Shown here: piece after piece, positions 1-11,782 of the stretch
Position numbering within the stretch: position 1 is the first letter of the stretch
Layout of the letters: each line of letters begins with the position of its first letter
Assembly (NCBI GenBank): GCA_000149265.1
Contig: CH002076.1
Location: 493,148 to 557,147, forward strand
DNA from: Ciona savignyi
Taxonomy: Eukaryota > Chordata > Ascidiacea > Phlebobranchia > Cionidae
Length of the DNA stretch: 64,000 nucleotides
Reading direction: 5' to 3'
The notes under the pieces: model-generated
The model's input: only the letters and a program-made list of their open reading frames with translations
Databases searched by the model: none
What the model was told of the DNA's origin: nothing
Translations under genes and position numbers: made by a program

Positions 1-1283
1 TTTGTTTTACTTACGCAAAAAGCACAAGCCAAAAATATACTCTGCATATTGTAATATTGTACTGCAAAATTTGACCAAGCGCAGTGCATTCACTTGTCTA
101 AAAATAGAGCAATATTTTCCAACAATTCTTGCATTGTGTTCTGACATGTATATGTTTACTGTTGTTTTTGTGTAGTTTAAAAGCAAAGAATTTTGTGAAT
201 AGTTTTAGTGTGGTGGTATAATTACCAGTTATTTTTTGATGAAGCAACACATTTTTATTGCTGTGAAACCTGTTTTTTATGGAACTGTTAACAAAATGTT
301 TTCTTTAAAATAGCGCCGTCCGAATTCGGAGAAAAAAGGTACTACAATAATATACTTTACCTGTTAAATTTACTGTTGACCAAATGGCGATAAATGCGTC
401 AGACAGCATTGTGTCCTAATAAGCAAGTTTCACTGCTGTTTTAATCCATTACTAATCACCAGTAAGCGGTAACAATTACTATAATTTGCACATAAAATGT
501 ATGGTATTGTAACTTTTTGTGTTGTTTTTAAATGTTTGGTTATAGCAATGATTCTCGTTTAATAAATTTTAGATATCAGAAATGGTCTGGTCGAAAAATA
601 AACTATACAGGTTCGAAAAATCTGCACTGTCATGGCGCCATTGTCAATCATCGCTGTCTCGATCACAATCAAATTTTATTTTAAACATTCCACGCGTTAA
701 AGCTTGCACGCAATGATTGAAAATAAATACTAACGGTTTTCGTTTATAAATTTAACAGCTTTAGAGCTGAATTATGGTTATTTAGATTATTTTGTTTAAT
801 AAGACCGACAGTTGATTGAAGAAAAAGGCTGTGTTTTCTATAAGTTATTTTGCGCGTTGGTAGTCATATTGCGGCAGCACCACCATGACAAGACAAACCA
901 GCAACAAGTTAGGATTCTGTTCTGCAAGTCATTATGTACGCAGAAGTAGTTTTGTTCAGAGTAAATTAAAAGGTCTGTATATTAATTTGGTTTTGTTGTT
1001 GCGATGCGACAGTGACCAGATGCATATCAAGCAAGTTATTCATATGATTTTGTTGTTATTCGCCGTAAATAAATACAATAGGCATTTGTTTTTGTTTCCC
1101 CATATTTTATTGGTATGTAACCTTTACGTATTGTACGGCGATTAGCGGATTATGTAATCTTGTTACGTATTGCAGATTTTGATGCGATCCATTACGCTTC
1201 GGTTTTTATTAACCTGCTGTTTATTATTATTAGCACCGCGAGCCATTTTGGTACGGTCTTCTGGTTTAAATTTCTCTTATGCA
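1..1283. other. Upstream non-coding region before pirin
   Basis: AT-rich sequence with no convincing exon. An in-frame extension upstream of the pirin start (from ATG 1182) reads as a hydrophobic stretch and follows a plausible 3' splice site (TATTGCAG ending at 1174); it is discussed as a finding and not included in the gene model. Nothing else is recognised. Confidence 0.5.
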
Positions 1284-4200
1284 ATGACTGCAAATAGAAA
1301 GGTAAGATGGGATATTTTACTGGTATTGTCAGCCTCACTTGAGATATGTTGTCAATGTTGCTGTTTCTAGTTTAGAAAATTAAAGTCCTAATGGTTGTTT
1401 ATTGTGTCCACATGAAACTGGTGTATATTTCAGGTATTATTTGTACCTAGTCCAAAGTTAATTGTTAAGTTTTTAGAGATTAGTTGAACTGATTTTTGGT
1501 TTATACTGACCTTACAAATTTAGTTTTCATTCTGTTTTGATATGGTTACAATACTGGTACAAATTGGTTATTATTCTATATTGAATTCAATCCGTACTAT
1601 TATGTTTGTGCAATCAATTATGTCCGACATATTTGTTTGTATTGTAAAAAATGTTTGATTACAAACCGTGCAAAACATAAAATTACACTTGCATAAACAA
1701 TTAGTGTTTAACGTAATCGCTGCATAGCATAGGTTATATACTCTTCTGAGAAGTCTCTATCTGAACATACTTTCTCCTAACTAGATCATTACAAAGTTGC
1801 TGAGTAGAGAAGTGAGTGAAGGTGTTGGGGCAAGGGTAAGGCGAAGTGTTGGAAGACCTGAACTGAGAAATCTCGACCCATTTCTACTTTTAGATGAAGG
1901 AAAGGTGGTAAAACCTGCAGGTTCGAACATAAAATTTAAAAATTTTTTAACTAATAAACTGTTACACAAGACCACTATTCTTTGATCATATATAGTACAT
2001 AACTTAGTTTTTTTGTTTGTTTTTTTCTACAGTTAATACAAATTATTTAGTTTATTTATTTAGCAATACCTGTTGAACGAATTGAATAAATGTTCCTACC
2101 ATTGGCCATTGTGACTTGATACAATCTGCTTACACTTCGTCAGGGTTTCCAGACCATCCCCATAGAAGGGTTTGAAACTGTGTCTTATGTATTGAATGGA
2201 GCAGTAGAACATGAAGACTTTTGTGGACATCGTGGTATTATAAGGGAGGGAGATATACAATGGATGACAGCAGGTGCCATTTGCAGTTTTATGAGAAGTA
2301 CTTATGCTATCATGGGGATGGCAACACACAGTGCAATATAAAATGGCTAATCATGAGATTACCCTGTACTTGTGCCCATTGCAATATTTCAGTGTGTTGA
2401 ATATAATTTAGATGGTTTTTGTTAAATCCATGGAGTGTTTGAACTCCCTTAAACTTTTTTAGGCAACATCTACTGAATGCGTTGCACAAGGGCACTAGAT
2501 AGTTAGCCTACCTGCAGAGCTAACTGAACACAGACATTCTGAATACCATGCATTTTATTTCAACTCGGTTTATAAATGTAAAAACTTATTGAGGTGTAAA
2601 TATTAATAAGATTCTGAATGGAGAACTTGAACAATGTATAGTGTATTACATAACAATGACAATATAGGACGTGGAGTTGTACATTCTGAAATGCCATATT
2701 CAGACGAAGAAGTATGGGTGATGCAATTATGGGTCAATCTCAAAAGTACACACAAAATGTGTGAGCCAGCTTATCAGGTATATCTTTTACTTTATGTGAT
2801 CAATCCAACCTTGTTGTCTGGCACTCAGTGCTGAAAACTGTCCCAACAGTGTGTTCTGAAAACTCCTGTGACTACTATAATTGTCACATTATTCCTTCAT
2901 CTATATATATACTTCTGGGATACCTAAACTTGTGGATTAAATGGACAAACTGGCATATTAATTCAGCCAATGGAATTACATAAATTGTTAATTAATATAA
3001 AAACTAATTACCGTTTACCGTGGTCGTTTTCTATTTAACTGGAGTATAACCTTTTTATTGTACATACGGCGAGTCCAAATACTGAAATATACAGCATCAT
3101 AATGTAAGATTGTTATAATACCACATTTAAACTGTTGTTATGTCATACAAACCATGGTTGCGCGCTATGTTTACTCCCATGATCTTTTTTTTACTCGCCC
3201 GAAATTTGACGGATTTTTGTCCCTGATTACATGTGGCTAAATGCTATTGCAGTAGCTAGCCCACAGGGTTTTTTGTTCCAACCTATATGCTTATGCTAAT
3301 CCTAGATATCCTGCGGCTTATCCACCTACCACGATACAATAGACACATTACTTAATAACAATCGATAACTAAACATGCAGGAGCTTCATAGCAAGGATAT
3401 TCCCAAAGCCAATAAAAATGGAGTAAAAGTAGCTGTTATTTCTGGAGAAGCTCTTGGAGTAAAGGTAATTATCATTTGATGTTTGATAATCTGAGTTAAT
3501 AACCCAATTATTTTCAAATTTTCAGATTTAAAATGCTCTGATATAAAATATACGCTAAAGGTAAAAACATACTTTTTTAGAAAACCCTGTATTACCATAT
3601 AAATAAATATATAACAAAATGTTTAAAATCGAATGTGTTTTTACTTTTATAGTTTTGCCTTTATCTAAAAACTGTTACTAATGTGTGAATATAAAATTGA
3701 ACTAATTCTCATCAGTCAAAAGTGTACACCCGTACACCTACATCATACCTGGATTTCACACTGGATCCAGGCTCCAAGCATGTGCAATCCATACCAGAAG
3801 GCTGGACAACTTTTGTCTACACTTTGCTTGGAACAGCATATATTGCTGGGGAAGAGGTGAGATGATTCTTTTTTATTCAACTTTTTGTTTCATTATATCA
3901 ACTTAATTATTGATTTGGTCCTCATCAAAGCATAATCTTGTGCACCATTAAATATATATGCATTACAAAATTTGTATTATGGTTTTATATGCAAAACGGG
4001 AAAACATGCTTATCTTGAATGAAACAAATCATCCAATTTTTAGAGATAAAAGCGTGGTATTATTTAACTAATTTCAATAGCAATACAGTTGTATAAAAAG
4101 CAAAACCTGAAGTCAATTTGTTTTCAACATTTTAATTGAACTTGCAGATATCAGCTCACCACATTGTAGTGTTTGGGGATGGGGATTCAGTTTTGTTGGA

Positions 4201-4714
4201 AAACCGATCTAATGAGCAAACACGTTTTCTGCTCATAGCTGGAGAACCGATCAATGAACCAGTTGTTCAACATGGTAAGATGTCCTGGCCATGTATTAGA
4301 TAAGTATTGAAACAAAATTGTTTTACCCCACATTTTATATAAGAGTTAAGTCTGATATAAGATACTCCTTACTCAATAGGCCTACTCATCTCTTTAAAAG
4401 GGTGGAAAATGGTAGTCGTTATAGCGCTGGCATTTGTCCGAATATAGTCAAAAGTAGTCAAAAATTATTTGATATTAAATTGAAATGTATTATTTGAAAC
4501 TAATGGATCAGGTTCATGATAAAAATTGTTAATTGCTTAGCCAACGAATACCGTACATCATAAGAGAAAATGACTTTGTACAACAGGACCCTTTGTGATG
4601 AACACCCAAGAGGAAGTGCAGAGAACCTTATATGATTTCCAGCAAGGTTTGAATGGATTTGAACGTGCTCCGGCGTGGAAAAGTTCTCACAGCCGAAATA
4701 AAATTAATGGTTAA
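1284..4714 (+). CDS. PIR: Pirin (cupin-fold iron-binding protein), with one frame-breaking base
   Basis: Pirin is a nuclear cupin protein that binds one non-haem iron and acts as a redox-sensitive NF-kB/Bcl3 cofactor in vertebrates. Coding exons: 1284-1301, 1785-1920, 2144-2273, 2668-2777, 3381-3464, 3716-3856, 4148-4274, 4587-4714; all junctions are GT-AG and phases agree. Family blocks are clear: SREVSEGVGARVRRSVGRPE, FPDHPHR, WMTAGRG, HSEMP, VISGEALG, KVYTRTP, LIAGEP and QHGPFVMN. The iron ligands (two His of DHPHR, His and Glu of HSEMP) are present. Exon 3 holds one extra base at about 2166-2167 between HPHR and GFETV. With that base removed the product is 290 residues, the same length as human pirin. 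The start ATG at 1284 is chosen because it gives a short N-terminus like the family. AATAAA signals lie near 5366 and 5553. Confidence 0.93.
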
Positions 4715-6572
4715 AGTCATACATCATTATTTTAATGGTTTTAAAAAAACATCCAAACTGTGCATTAACCAGTTTACATGCAAAAATCAGAAAGTTGGTA
4801 ACATTTTTATACCTCAATGTGCAGTCACCAATGTGTAGTTTATGTTTTTATAGTACATCACTTATATCTTCTATGGCCCTTATAAAAGACTTATGGACAA
4901 TAGTCCGTACGGTACCATTTGCAGAACACTCTCTTTGGGCCCATCACACCATGTATTTTTTCCTATTTTTTGTTAAAACCAACCACTACCCTTTTAACAT
5001 TCAGTCTTTTTATTGTATGTATTCTGCCTTTTTGAATAATCTTAGAAATCGATTGATAAATCACTCAACTAAAACACTCATATCCATAGAAATCTAATTG
5101 ATTTTTATGTATAAATTACAGTTTATGTATATATTTGTATCTTGTTTGACCCATTGAACTATGCACTGTATATTACCATCTTCATAACACTCATTGCATG
5201 TTGATATTAAAGTTAACCGTTGTGTTTTCATGTTGATTAAAATTATTTGTGGATATATATATATAAAATACTTTTTATATTCCAAAAGTAGACACCATTA
5301 TTCAGATTGCTCCATATCAAAGATGTGCACTTACTGTCTACTTTACTGCGCAATGAGTATTTGCTAAATAAATACTTTGCATTTTTGAAACACTTGTGGG
5401 TTTGTGGCAATTTTGAGGATAATTTAAAACAGAAAACGTTTTGTTACTAATATTCAAATATTATTACAGGACCATAAGCAGGTGCACCTAATGTATGGAT
5501 GGATCATTTGTCGTTTAATGCTAACAATTAAAACAAATAATGATTCCTGATGTTTAATAAACAAACCACAGTCTTATGCAATATAAACTATAATAAAAGC
5601 AACTGCAATATTTCATCAATTCTTTGCAAACATGTTTTTACTGTGGGCACGAAGTAATCTGACCATGTGTGATAACATAGGTTTTTCTGCATGGGACAAA
5701 TGTGTACTTATTCTATAATAAAAATATACAATGTGAGATGATGATAACTTTATTGCAATAATTACTGAGCAACAATTTAATTAAACCATGAATAATACTT
5801 TTCTCCAACCGTAATGAGTTCATGATAAACTAATCCGAATTTTCCTAAATGGCTTAAGTGGCAATGATGTTAAAAGCAATTTTAGTGACCATGATATATA
5901 TTAACATTATGCAGAGTTCAAAACAGAATATAAATAGAAATCAAAACTTTAATTCAAAAAATTCTTTAACAAAAAGGAACTAAATGGGAAAGTACACAGA
6001 TATTTTAAGGCATACAACAGCGTTTTATAACTATATTTGTCATAACACAACCAAGTTAAATTATTTTAGGGCAGCAATTAAATCATTATTCATAATTCTA
6101 TGAATACTTGGGCATGGCAGTGTGAATACGCTCATTGCGAAAGCAGCCAATGAGAGGGTCCTACGTTATAAAAATACAATATAAATATTTTATTTAATGC
6201 ATATGCCCCATTTTTAAGTATGGTATAAATGTACCATTACCCCCATTTACCTGATAAAAACAAACTTCTACCCCACATTTTCTAAACCCTTAACTCACCA
6301 CGTTAACAAAAGCTAATATTAACACATTATTACTTTCACCAAAAAATACACAATAAAATAAAAATATTACTTCTTATGCAGATAGAAGGACATTGTATTA
6401 TAGAACATTTGTAAATTGTATTTTGTACTCAACTGAACAGGTTCAAAAATAAACTTAGATGTCAACCAACAAATATACTGTTTCATAGACTTAAGCCCAT
6501 AAAAAATATATAAATATAATTTAAATTATCAATAACATAAAGGTAGTGTGCCTGATAGCACTCTAGCTTTTG
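4715..6572. other. Convergent intergenic region and 3' UTRs of pirin and BDP1
   Basis: Pirin and BDP1 converge here. The stretch is AT-rich, contains several AATAAA/TTTATT hexamers on both strands, and shows no coding exon or recognised repeat. Open frames around 4735-5097 are AT-rich and match nothing known. Confidence 0.5.
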
Positions 6573-8336
6573 TTATAAAACAACACTCGGAACAGGTATT
6601 ATGACCTGTGTCAAGTTTTTACCAGATTGAGGTTTGGGTATCTTGTCCGATTTTGATGTCGATTTTTTCTTTTTTCTCTTCCGAGCCTTTTCCATCTCGT
6701 CTTCAGAAGAGGACTCAGGCATGAACATCTCATCGGTCCAGTTGCTCAGATGCTGTTGGCTCAGGGCTTCGTCTACCTGGGTTAAATTGTTCCGGCTTTC
6801 CAATAGAAATTTTCTTCGCAAATCGTCTCGACTACGTTTCCGAAACATCGCGCTCATCAGACCGAAGTCAGCACCCACCACTCTCAAAGCTGCATAGAAT
6901 TTCTTTGTTTGTTTCTCGGACCACAGCCATCTAGATGACTTAGCCCAAGGTCGCTTTCTGAAGCTGCACTGATTGATTGTGTTGTACAGGCCACTCTCAT
7001 ACAAAGTTGGCCCATCAGTGATAGCACCGCCTGGCCTCGGTGGACTTTTAATTGTCAAACTCTCCTCATCAATGACAATGCTTCCATCTTCGTTTACTCG
7101 AATTTGAGGTACAAGTGACTGCTGTGGTTCAGGATCAGCAGGAGTAGTAGAAGTAAGTGGACTGGCAGGCGCAACAGGAGATGGCGGTGGTTTAGGAGTC
7201 TCTCGCTCATTTTCAGCCATTTCCATGGCTTTTCTGTGCTTTGCGCGAATTCCTAATTCCTTTCCAGTTCCGACGGGTGGGTTAAGGTAAATCAAATCTG
7301 ACATTGACACCAAATTATGATCCAAAGTTGGCCATTTTATTTTCTTTTTTTCTTCTTCATTACAACCTACCAAATTTTGCTTCATAAGGTTCAATTTTTC
7401 CATTGCAATTTTTCTGTTTTGATGGTCTCTTCTTACTGTATCTGAAGCTTCTTTTATTTTTCGTGCTTGTTTTGCATTTGACGTTGGTGATTTAGTCTTC
7501 CCAACTTGCTTTACAGGAGACATTTGGCTGTTTAAAACTGGTGTGGGTGGAATATCTTGGCTTACAGGGTGTTCTAAGACAATATAACTAGATGACTGGT
7601 CAATTAGCTCAACTTGATAATTTTCAGAGGTAGTATGGGGATTTTCAATACTTTTTGTATTATTTAAGGATTCCATGGTTTTAGAAAACGATGGCATAGT
7701 AATAGCAACCGGTACAGCATCATCACAAGTCCCATTGCTATTTGTACCTGAACAAACAATTTCTTCAATAGCTGGAAGAGGAACTGCAATTGTTTCAACT
7801 GATTCTGAAAGGATTGTAACTGGATGTTCTAGCATTTTATCAGTTTTCTTTTCTATGTTGTTGGTCGGAGATTTTGGCAGAGTAGGGCTAGGTTTTGATG
7901 TTCTTTTGGTAGAGGGTTTTGCCATCATACGACGTCTTCTAGAAGCTGGTGGAGCTTTAACAGCGAGCTTTTCTGCTTGTTTATCATTGTCTTCCATTCG
8001 AGGCAGATTAGTTGTGGATTCAGATGAGGTGTTTTGATCAGTTGATGACAATATATTATCTGAAATTGAACTCTTTGATTCTTGTACCACAGAATCAGTT
8101 TTTGGTTGTTTAGACTCTGTTTCCAAATTTTTATCTAAAACAACCGGATCTGGTACTTTACCAACTTCAACATCAACACAGTTTAGAGGAAACTGTTCTT
8201 TAAAAATCTCATTAGATTTTATAGAATCATTTTTTATTTTCTCTTCCTTTTGTGATGTCACAAGTGGAGGATTGTTAGTACCACCAGGTCGGGGCAAAAT
8301 TGGTCGAAATTTTTCTCTTCTACGGCGACTCATCAT
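6573..8336 (-). CDS. BDP1: Transcription factor TFIIIB component B'' (BDP1), compact single-exon form
   Basis: BDP1 is a subunit of TFIIIB, which places RNA polymerase III on tRNA, 5S and U6 promoters. The 587-residue frame has no intron. The decisive part is a SANT/Myb domain at about residues 462-520: RWLWSEKQTKKFYAALRVVG, then ADFGLMSAMFRKRSRDDLRR and KFLLESRNNLTQVDEAL, which follow the BDP1 pattern (acidic/aromatic start, conserved FGLM and KFLLE blocks). The N-terminus (MMSRRRREKFRPILPRPGG) also resembles the basic, proline-rich BDP1 start. Residues 30-440 are low-complexity Ser/Thr/Pro/Lys rich; a basic tail with RKRKKKK follows the SANT domain. Vertebrate BDP1 is several times longer because of C-terminal repeats that are absent here. 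A 3' splice site (TTTCAG ending at 8394 on this strand) about 60 bases before the ATG could accept a spliced leader. Confidence 0.9.
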   Translation of the reverse strand: MMSRRRREKFRPILPRPGGTNNPPLVTSQKEEKIKNDSIKSNEIFKEQFPLNCVDVEVGKVPDPVVLDKNLETESKQPKTDSVVQESKSSISDNILSSTDQNTSSESTTNLPRMEDNDKQAEKLAVKAPPASRRRRMMAKPSTKRTSKPSPTLPKSPTNNIEKKTDKMLEHPVTILSESVETIAVPLPAIEEIVCSGTNSNGTCDDAVPVAITMPSFSKTMESLNNTKSIENPHTTSENYQVELIDQSSSYIVLEHPVSQDIPPTPVLNSQMSPVKQVGKTKSPTSNAKQARKIKEASDTVRRDHQNRKIAMEKLNLMKQNLVGCNEEEKKKIKWPTLDHNLVSMSDLIYLNPPVGTGKELGIRAKHRKAMEMAENERETPKPPPSPVAPASPLTSTTPADPEPQQSLVPQIRVNEDGSIVIDEESLTIKSPPRPGGAITDGPTLYESGLYNTINQCSFRKRPWAKSSRWLWSEKQTKKFYAALRVVGADFGLMSAMFRKRSRDDLRRKFLLESRNNLTQVDEALSQQHLSNWTDEMFMPESSSEDEMEKARKRKKKKSTSKSDKIPKPQSGKNLTQVIIPVPSVVL

Positions 8337-8782
8337 AAACTATTAATTTAAAATTAGTTTAAAAGGATTGGTCACATCTTAGACAAAATAAACCTGAAAC
8401 ATGAAAATTAGTGGAATAAATAATGAATAAAAAGGGACCAGGTGTTAAAAATAAGGTATTAGTGATTACAAATTAGTAGTAAAAGTTAAGAAAAACAAAT
8501 TCTGTTTTTGCATAATGTTGTATTCTTATTGGTTTAGCCTTATGTCCATATAGCCATGGAGGCCTAAACGTTAGGATTTAGGAATAATCCTTACTGGAAT
8601 AATCATTATTCAGTCCTGTTCTTGTCGAAAACGTCGTAACTTGGTTCCACGTCATACGGTTTCTTAAACAAAACTTGATTAATTCTTTATATTATCCGTT
8701 TCACTTGCTTTAACCGGTTGCTTGCTTTAACAGAAAATAATTATAAAATCCATTTGCGTGTTTAGTTTACTGTTACCAACGT

Positions 8783-9340
8783 CATAATAGACATAGAAAT
8801 AAAAAAAAATCTATAAAATAGTTTTCTATGATTTTATCACGCAATCAGTAGAAATATTTGTATGCCAGCGAACCGTTACAAAACAAAACAAAAAAATATT
8901 TTAAACGAAGCTGAAACTATTTATAGAAAACTAAAACAATTTACTTCAACTGAATTTATAAACCAGTATAAATGCCAGACACCGTCATTCTCTAAATCAC
9001 AAAATCTGGTCCAATCTACATTAAACTGTTAATATGATAACTGTGCTTGAATATACCATACACTCCCTATACATAGCCTATAAAGTGTTTATGTATATAT
9101 AAATGTATACATATAGATTGTCTATGATATATGTATAAAGTTTCTATGATTATACAGAGCATTAAATATAAATAAACTGGTTTCTGTGCGTTTATATGCG
9201 TCTGTTGCTATTATCAGCTGCTGCCACCAACAACCAGTGATAAAATAAAAATATTACCAAACCACGACAAGTACGAATTTTTGCACCAATTAATGCATTC
9301 GCACTGCCAATCGTTTAATCAGCCCGCAAATCTGGAAAGT
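8783..9340. repeat. Diverged local duplication, copy A
   Basis: Shares an ordered series of words with copy B about 1.66 kb downstream: CATAATAGACATAGAAAT (8783), TAAACGAAGCTGA (about 8902), CAATTTACTTC..TTTATAAACC (about 8938) and CAGCTGCTGCCACC..CCAGTGATAAAA (about 9215), then GCATTCGCAC and CCAATCGT. Order and spacing are roughly kept. The function is unknown; it could be a duplicated regulatory region or an old repeat. Confidence 0.6.
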
Positions 9341-10818
9341 GCGATATTACACGAGCCATCTTCAGGTTACCGCACTTAGCGCACACTGCAGAGTTACCGG
9401 GATTATTGTAGTGCACTATATATGATTGAGATGTTCTTTCCGTTTTAGCAAACCTATTAATTTACTAAATCCATGCGTCCTACTGTAAGTGCCTTGCGAA
9501 AGTTACTCACATCGCTTTGTTTCAATCGATTAATATTTCGGCAGCCTATAGACAACTGACGTTCTTTCCTATTAAGCCCTACCAACTATTTTATAGTTCA
9601 ACACAATAATCAACTTGGTGCAGGCGATTTCCGCCTAGAATCTTATTTAATGAAACATCTTAATAAGCCAGGCGGCACGTTTCGAGCCAAAACAAATTAC
9701 CATCATTCTTACCCTCAGCAAAAACATAGCCTACTGATTTAAACACCATAGGTAAGACACTATCACTCGTTAGTTCCGACCGAGTATATAAATTGGTTGG
9801 CCATCTAAAAGCTTACGCGTTGATAATCTGAAGTTATACGACATAATACGATTTAGACTTCTATAACGATTTAGATTTAGACGATTTTAAACACCAGCTG
9901 CTACCTGTTCTATACTATGTCCTCAGTCAAGCTAATTAGCGGTCACCCGAACTCAGGCATTATTGTAGCAAAAGTATTTCACATATTGCAATGTGACCCG
10001 ACCGAGGGCATGATGGGACCTAAAGATTACTTTTCTGCATTTTTACATTAACAGAGTGATAATATAAAAATACTATGAGACGTTTGTTCTATTGCCAAAG
10101 GTTTCTTTAAACTTATTTGGGGGAGCTTGTTGTCAGTCGACACTCTTACCGACATTCCAGCATATATATAACACGGTTGTCTTCTATTATGTAGCTCGAT
10201 CTGTGTTCTGCGGATAGGCGAACTGGAATAGTTCCTTTTAATCTTGTTCTTACTAGACACTTTTAAGTTAGCAGGATGCGCTTAATACTTTTATACTCCA
10301 TACGGTTTAACTTCCTTGCGTGGAACTTCTAGGAAACTTGTATAGACGAAGGTTTTACTTCGTAAGCCTAAACTAGTTGCGCTTACAAGTATTATTTAAT
10401 TTTCAATTCTATCTCTGGTTTCGGTTTACATTTATGAACAGCATAATAGACATAGAAATGCAAACCTCTAAATTATATCACTTGATTCATGGAAATATTT
10501 CTTTATCTTGAATAGCCTTTACAAATTAAACGAAGCTGATAGCTATTTTACGAAATTATACAATTTATTTACTTCGATTTATAAACCTAGCACAGGCCTA
10601 ACGCCCGTCATATGCCCATGCACTTGAAAGAACAAAATATTGTGTTAACATGGAAACTGTTTTTATTTATACACAGGATTTATTTAATGTTAAAAAAAAT
10701 GTTTCTCGGCCTTTATAGATCTCGTCAATAGCAGCTGCTACCACCCACAGCTAACCAGTGATAAAAATACAAAAGCAACGTAAGTGCGAATTATTTCACC
10801 AAAGGCCACATTCACACA

Positions 10819-11782
10819 CAGGGCCGGTTCTAGGCCGATTTGGCCGATTAGATCAAATTGGGCCCCGCACCTTGAAGGGGCCCCGCGCTAGCGGGGGTCT
10901 TTCTGTATTACGAGGTTTAAAATACTACTGAAACGTAAAATAAAAAGTGAAATAATATTCTTTCTCATAATATCAATTTGTTATGCATCGTAACTAAGTC
11001 AAATTTATATTTCTGTGTCTGCCTGTTACGTCATAATGAATATGGTTGCATATATACAGTATATATATGTTTGGAAGTAAAACAAAACAGTGGAACCCCG
11101 CTTGGAGACCACCTCGATAATACGACCACCTCACTATCAAGACCACTTTAGTCGGTCCAAATAATTTACTATGGTAATGCATTGTATTCTGTTTCAATAA
11201 CGCGACCACCCCGGTTTCCAGACCAGGACCGCCATATTTTGGTCCAAAACTTCAAATTTGACTCCGCTTAAGTAAACACATGTGCTAAATAATTTCCCTT
11301 TGTCACCAAAATAACAAGGTTAAATTTTATTTATGACCAAAACAATAAGAATAAATAAGCGCACACAAAAAAATGTGGCAGACAGAACTGAATCCTACAA
11401 GATAAAATCTAGTATTAAATTCATTCTGCAGTATCTGATAAATATAATGGCATTTGGTGAAAAATTAGTAAAATGCAGATGTTTAAGCTGCATATGACGA
11501 CAACTTGCTGCAAATCAAAATTCACTAACGCGACCACCCCGCTAACGCGACCGCTTGATCACGGTCCTATAGGTGGTCAGGTAAGCGGGGTTCTACTGTA
11601 TATCATAAATAAGCATCCACCTTTAATTTGTTTTATAGCAAGTATTAAATGTCCATTTTTGTAGTTTGTATGTACTGGTATATATTTTATGATATATAAA
11701 AACCCATAAATTTTGCTATAAAGAGTAGGGGCCCCGCCATCACATTTCTAATTGGGCCCTGCGGTTCCTAGCACCGGGCCTG
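10819..11782. mobile_element. Non-autonomous hAT-like element with a nested element
   Basis: The left end starts CAGGGCCGGTTCTAGG and the right end, read inverted, starts CAGGCCCGGTGCTAGG; both continue into GGGCCC-rich inner repeats. This TIR type is typical of hAT transposons. The target duplication is not clean: TCACACA occurs on both sides, with two extra bases (TA) on the right. There is no transposase frame. A 511-bp pogo-like element sits inside, so the original was about 450 bp. Confidence 0.75.
11088..11598. mobile_element. Pogo/Tigger-like MITE, copy 1 (nested)
   Basis: Ends are CAGTGGAACCCCGCTT and, inverted, CAGTAGAACCCCGCTT. The inside repeats GACCACC/GGTGGTC blocks near both ends. 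CAGT ends and a TA-rich target fit the pogo/Tigger group, but no transposase is encoded. A second copy of the same family lies at 51260-51780 with high similarity along its full length, including TATTTTGGTCCAAAACTT and TAATGGCATTT blocks. Confidence 0.8.
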
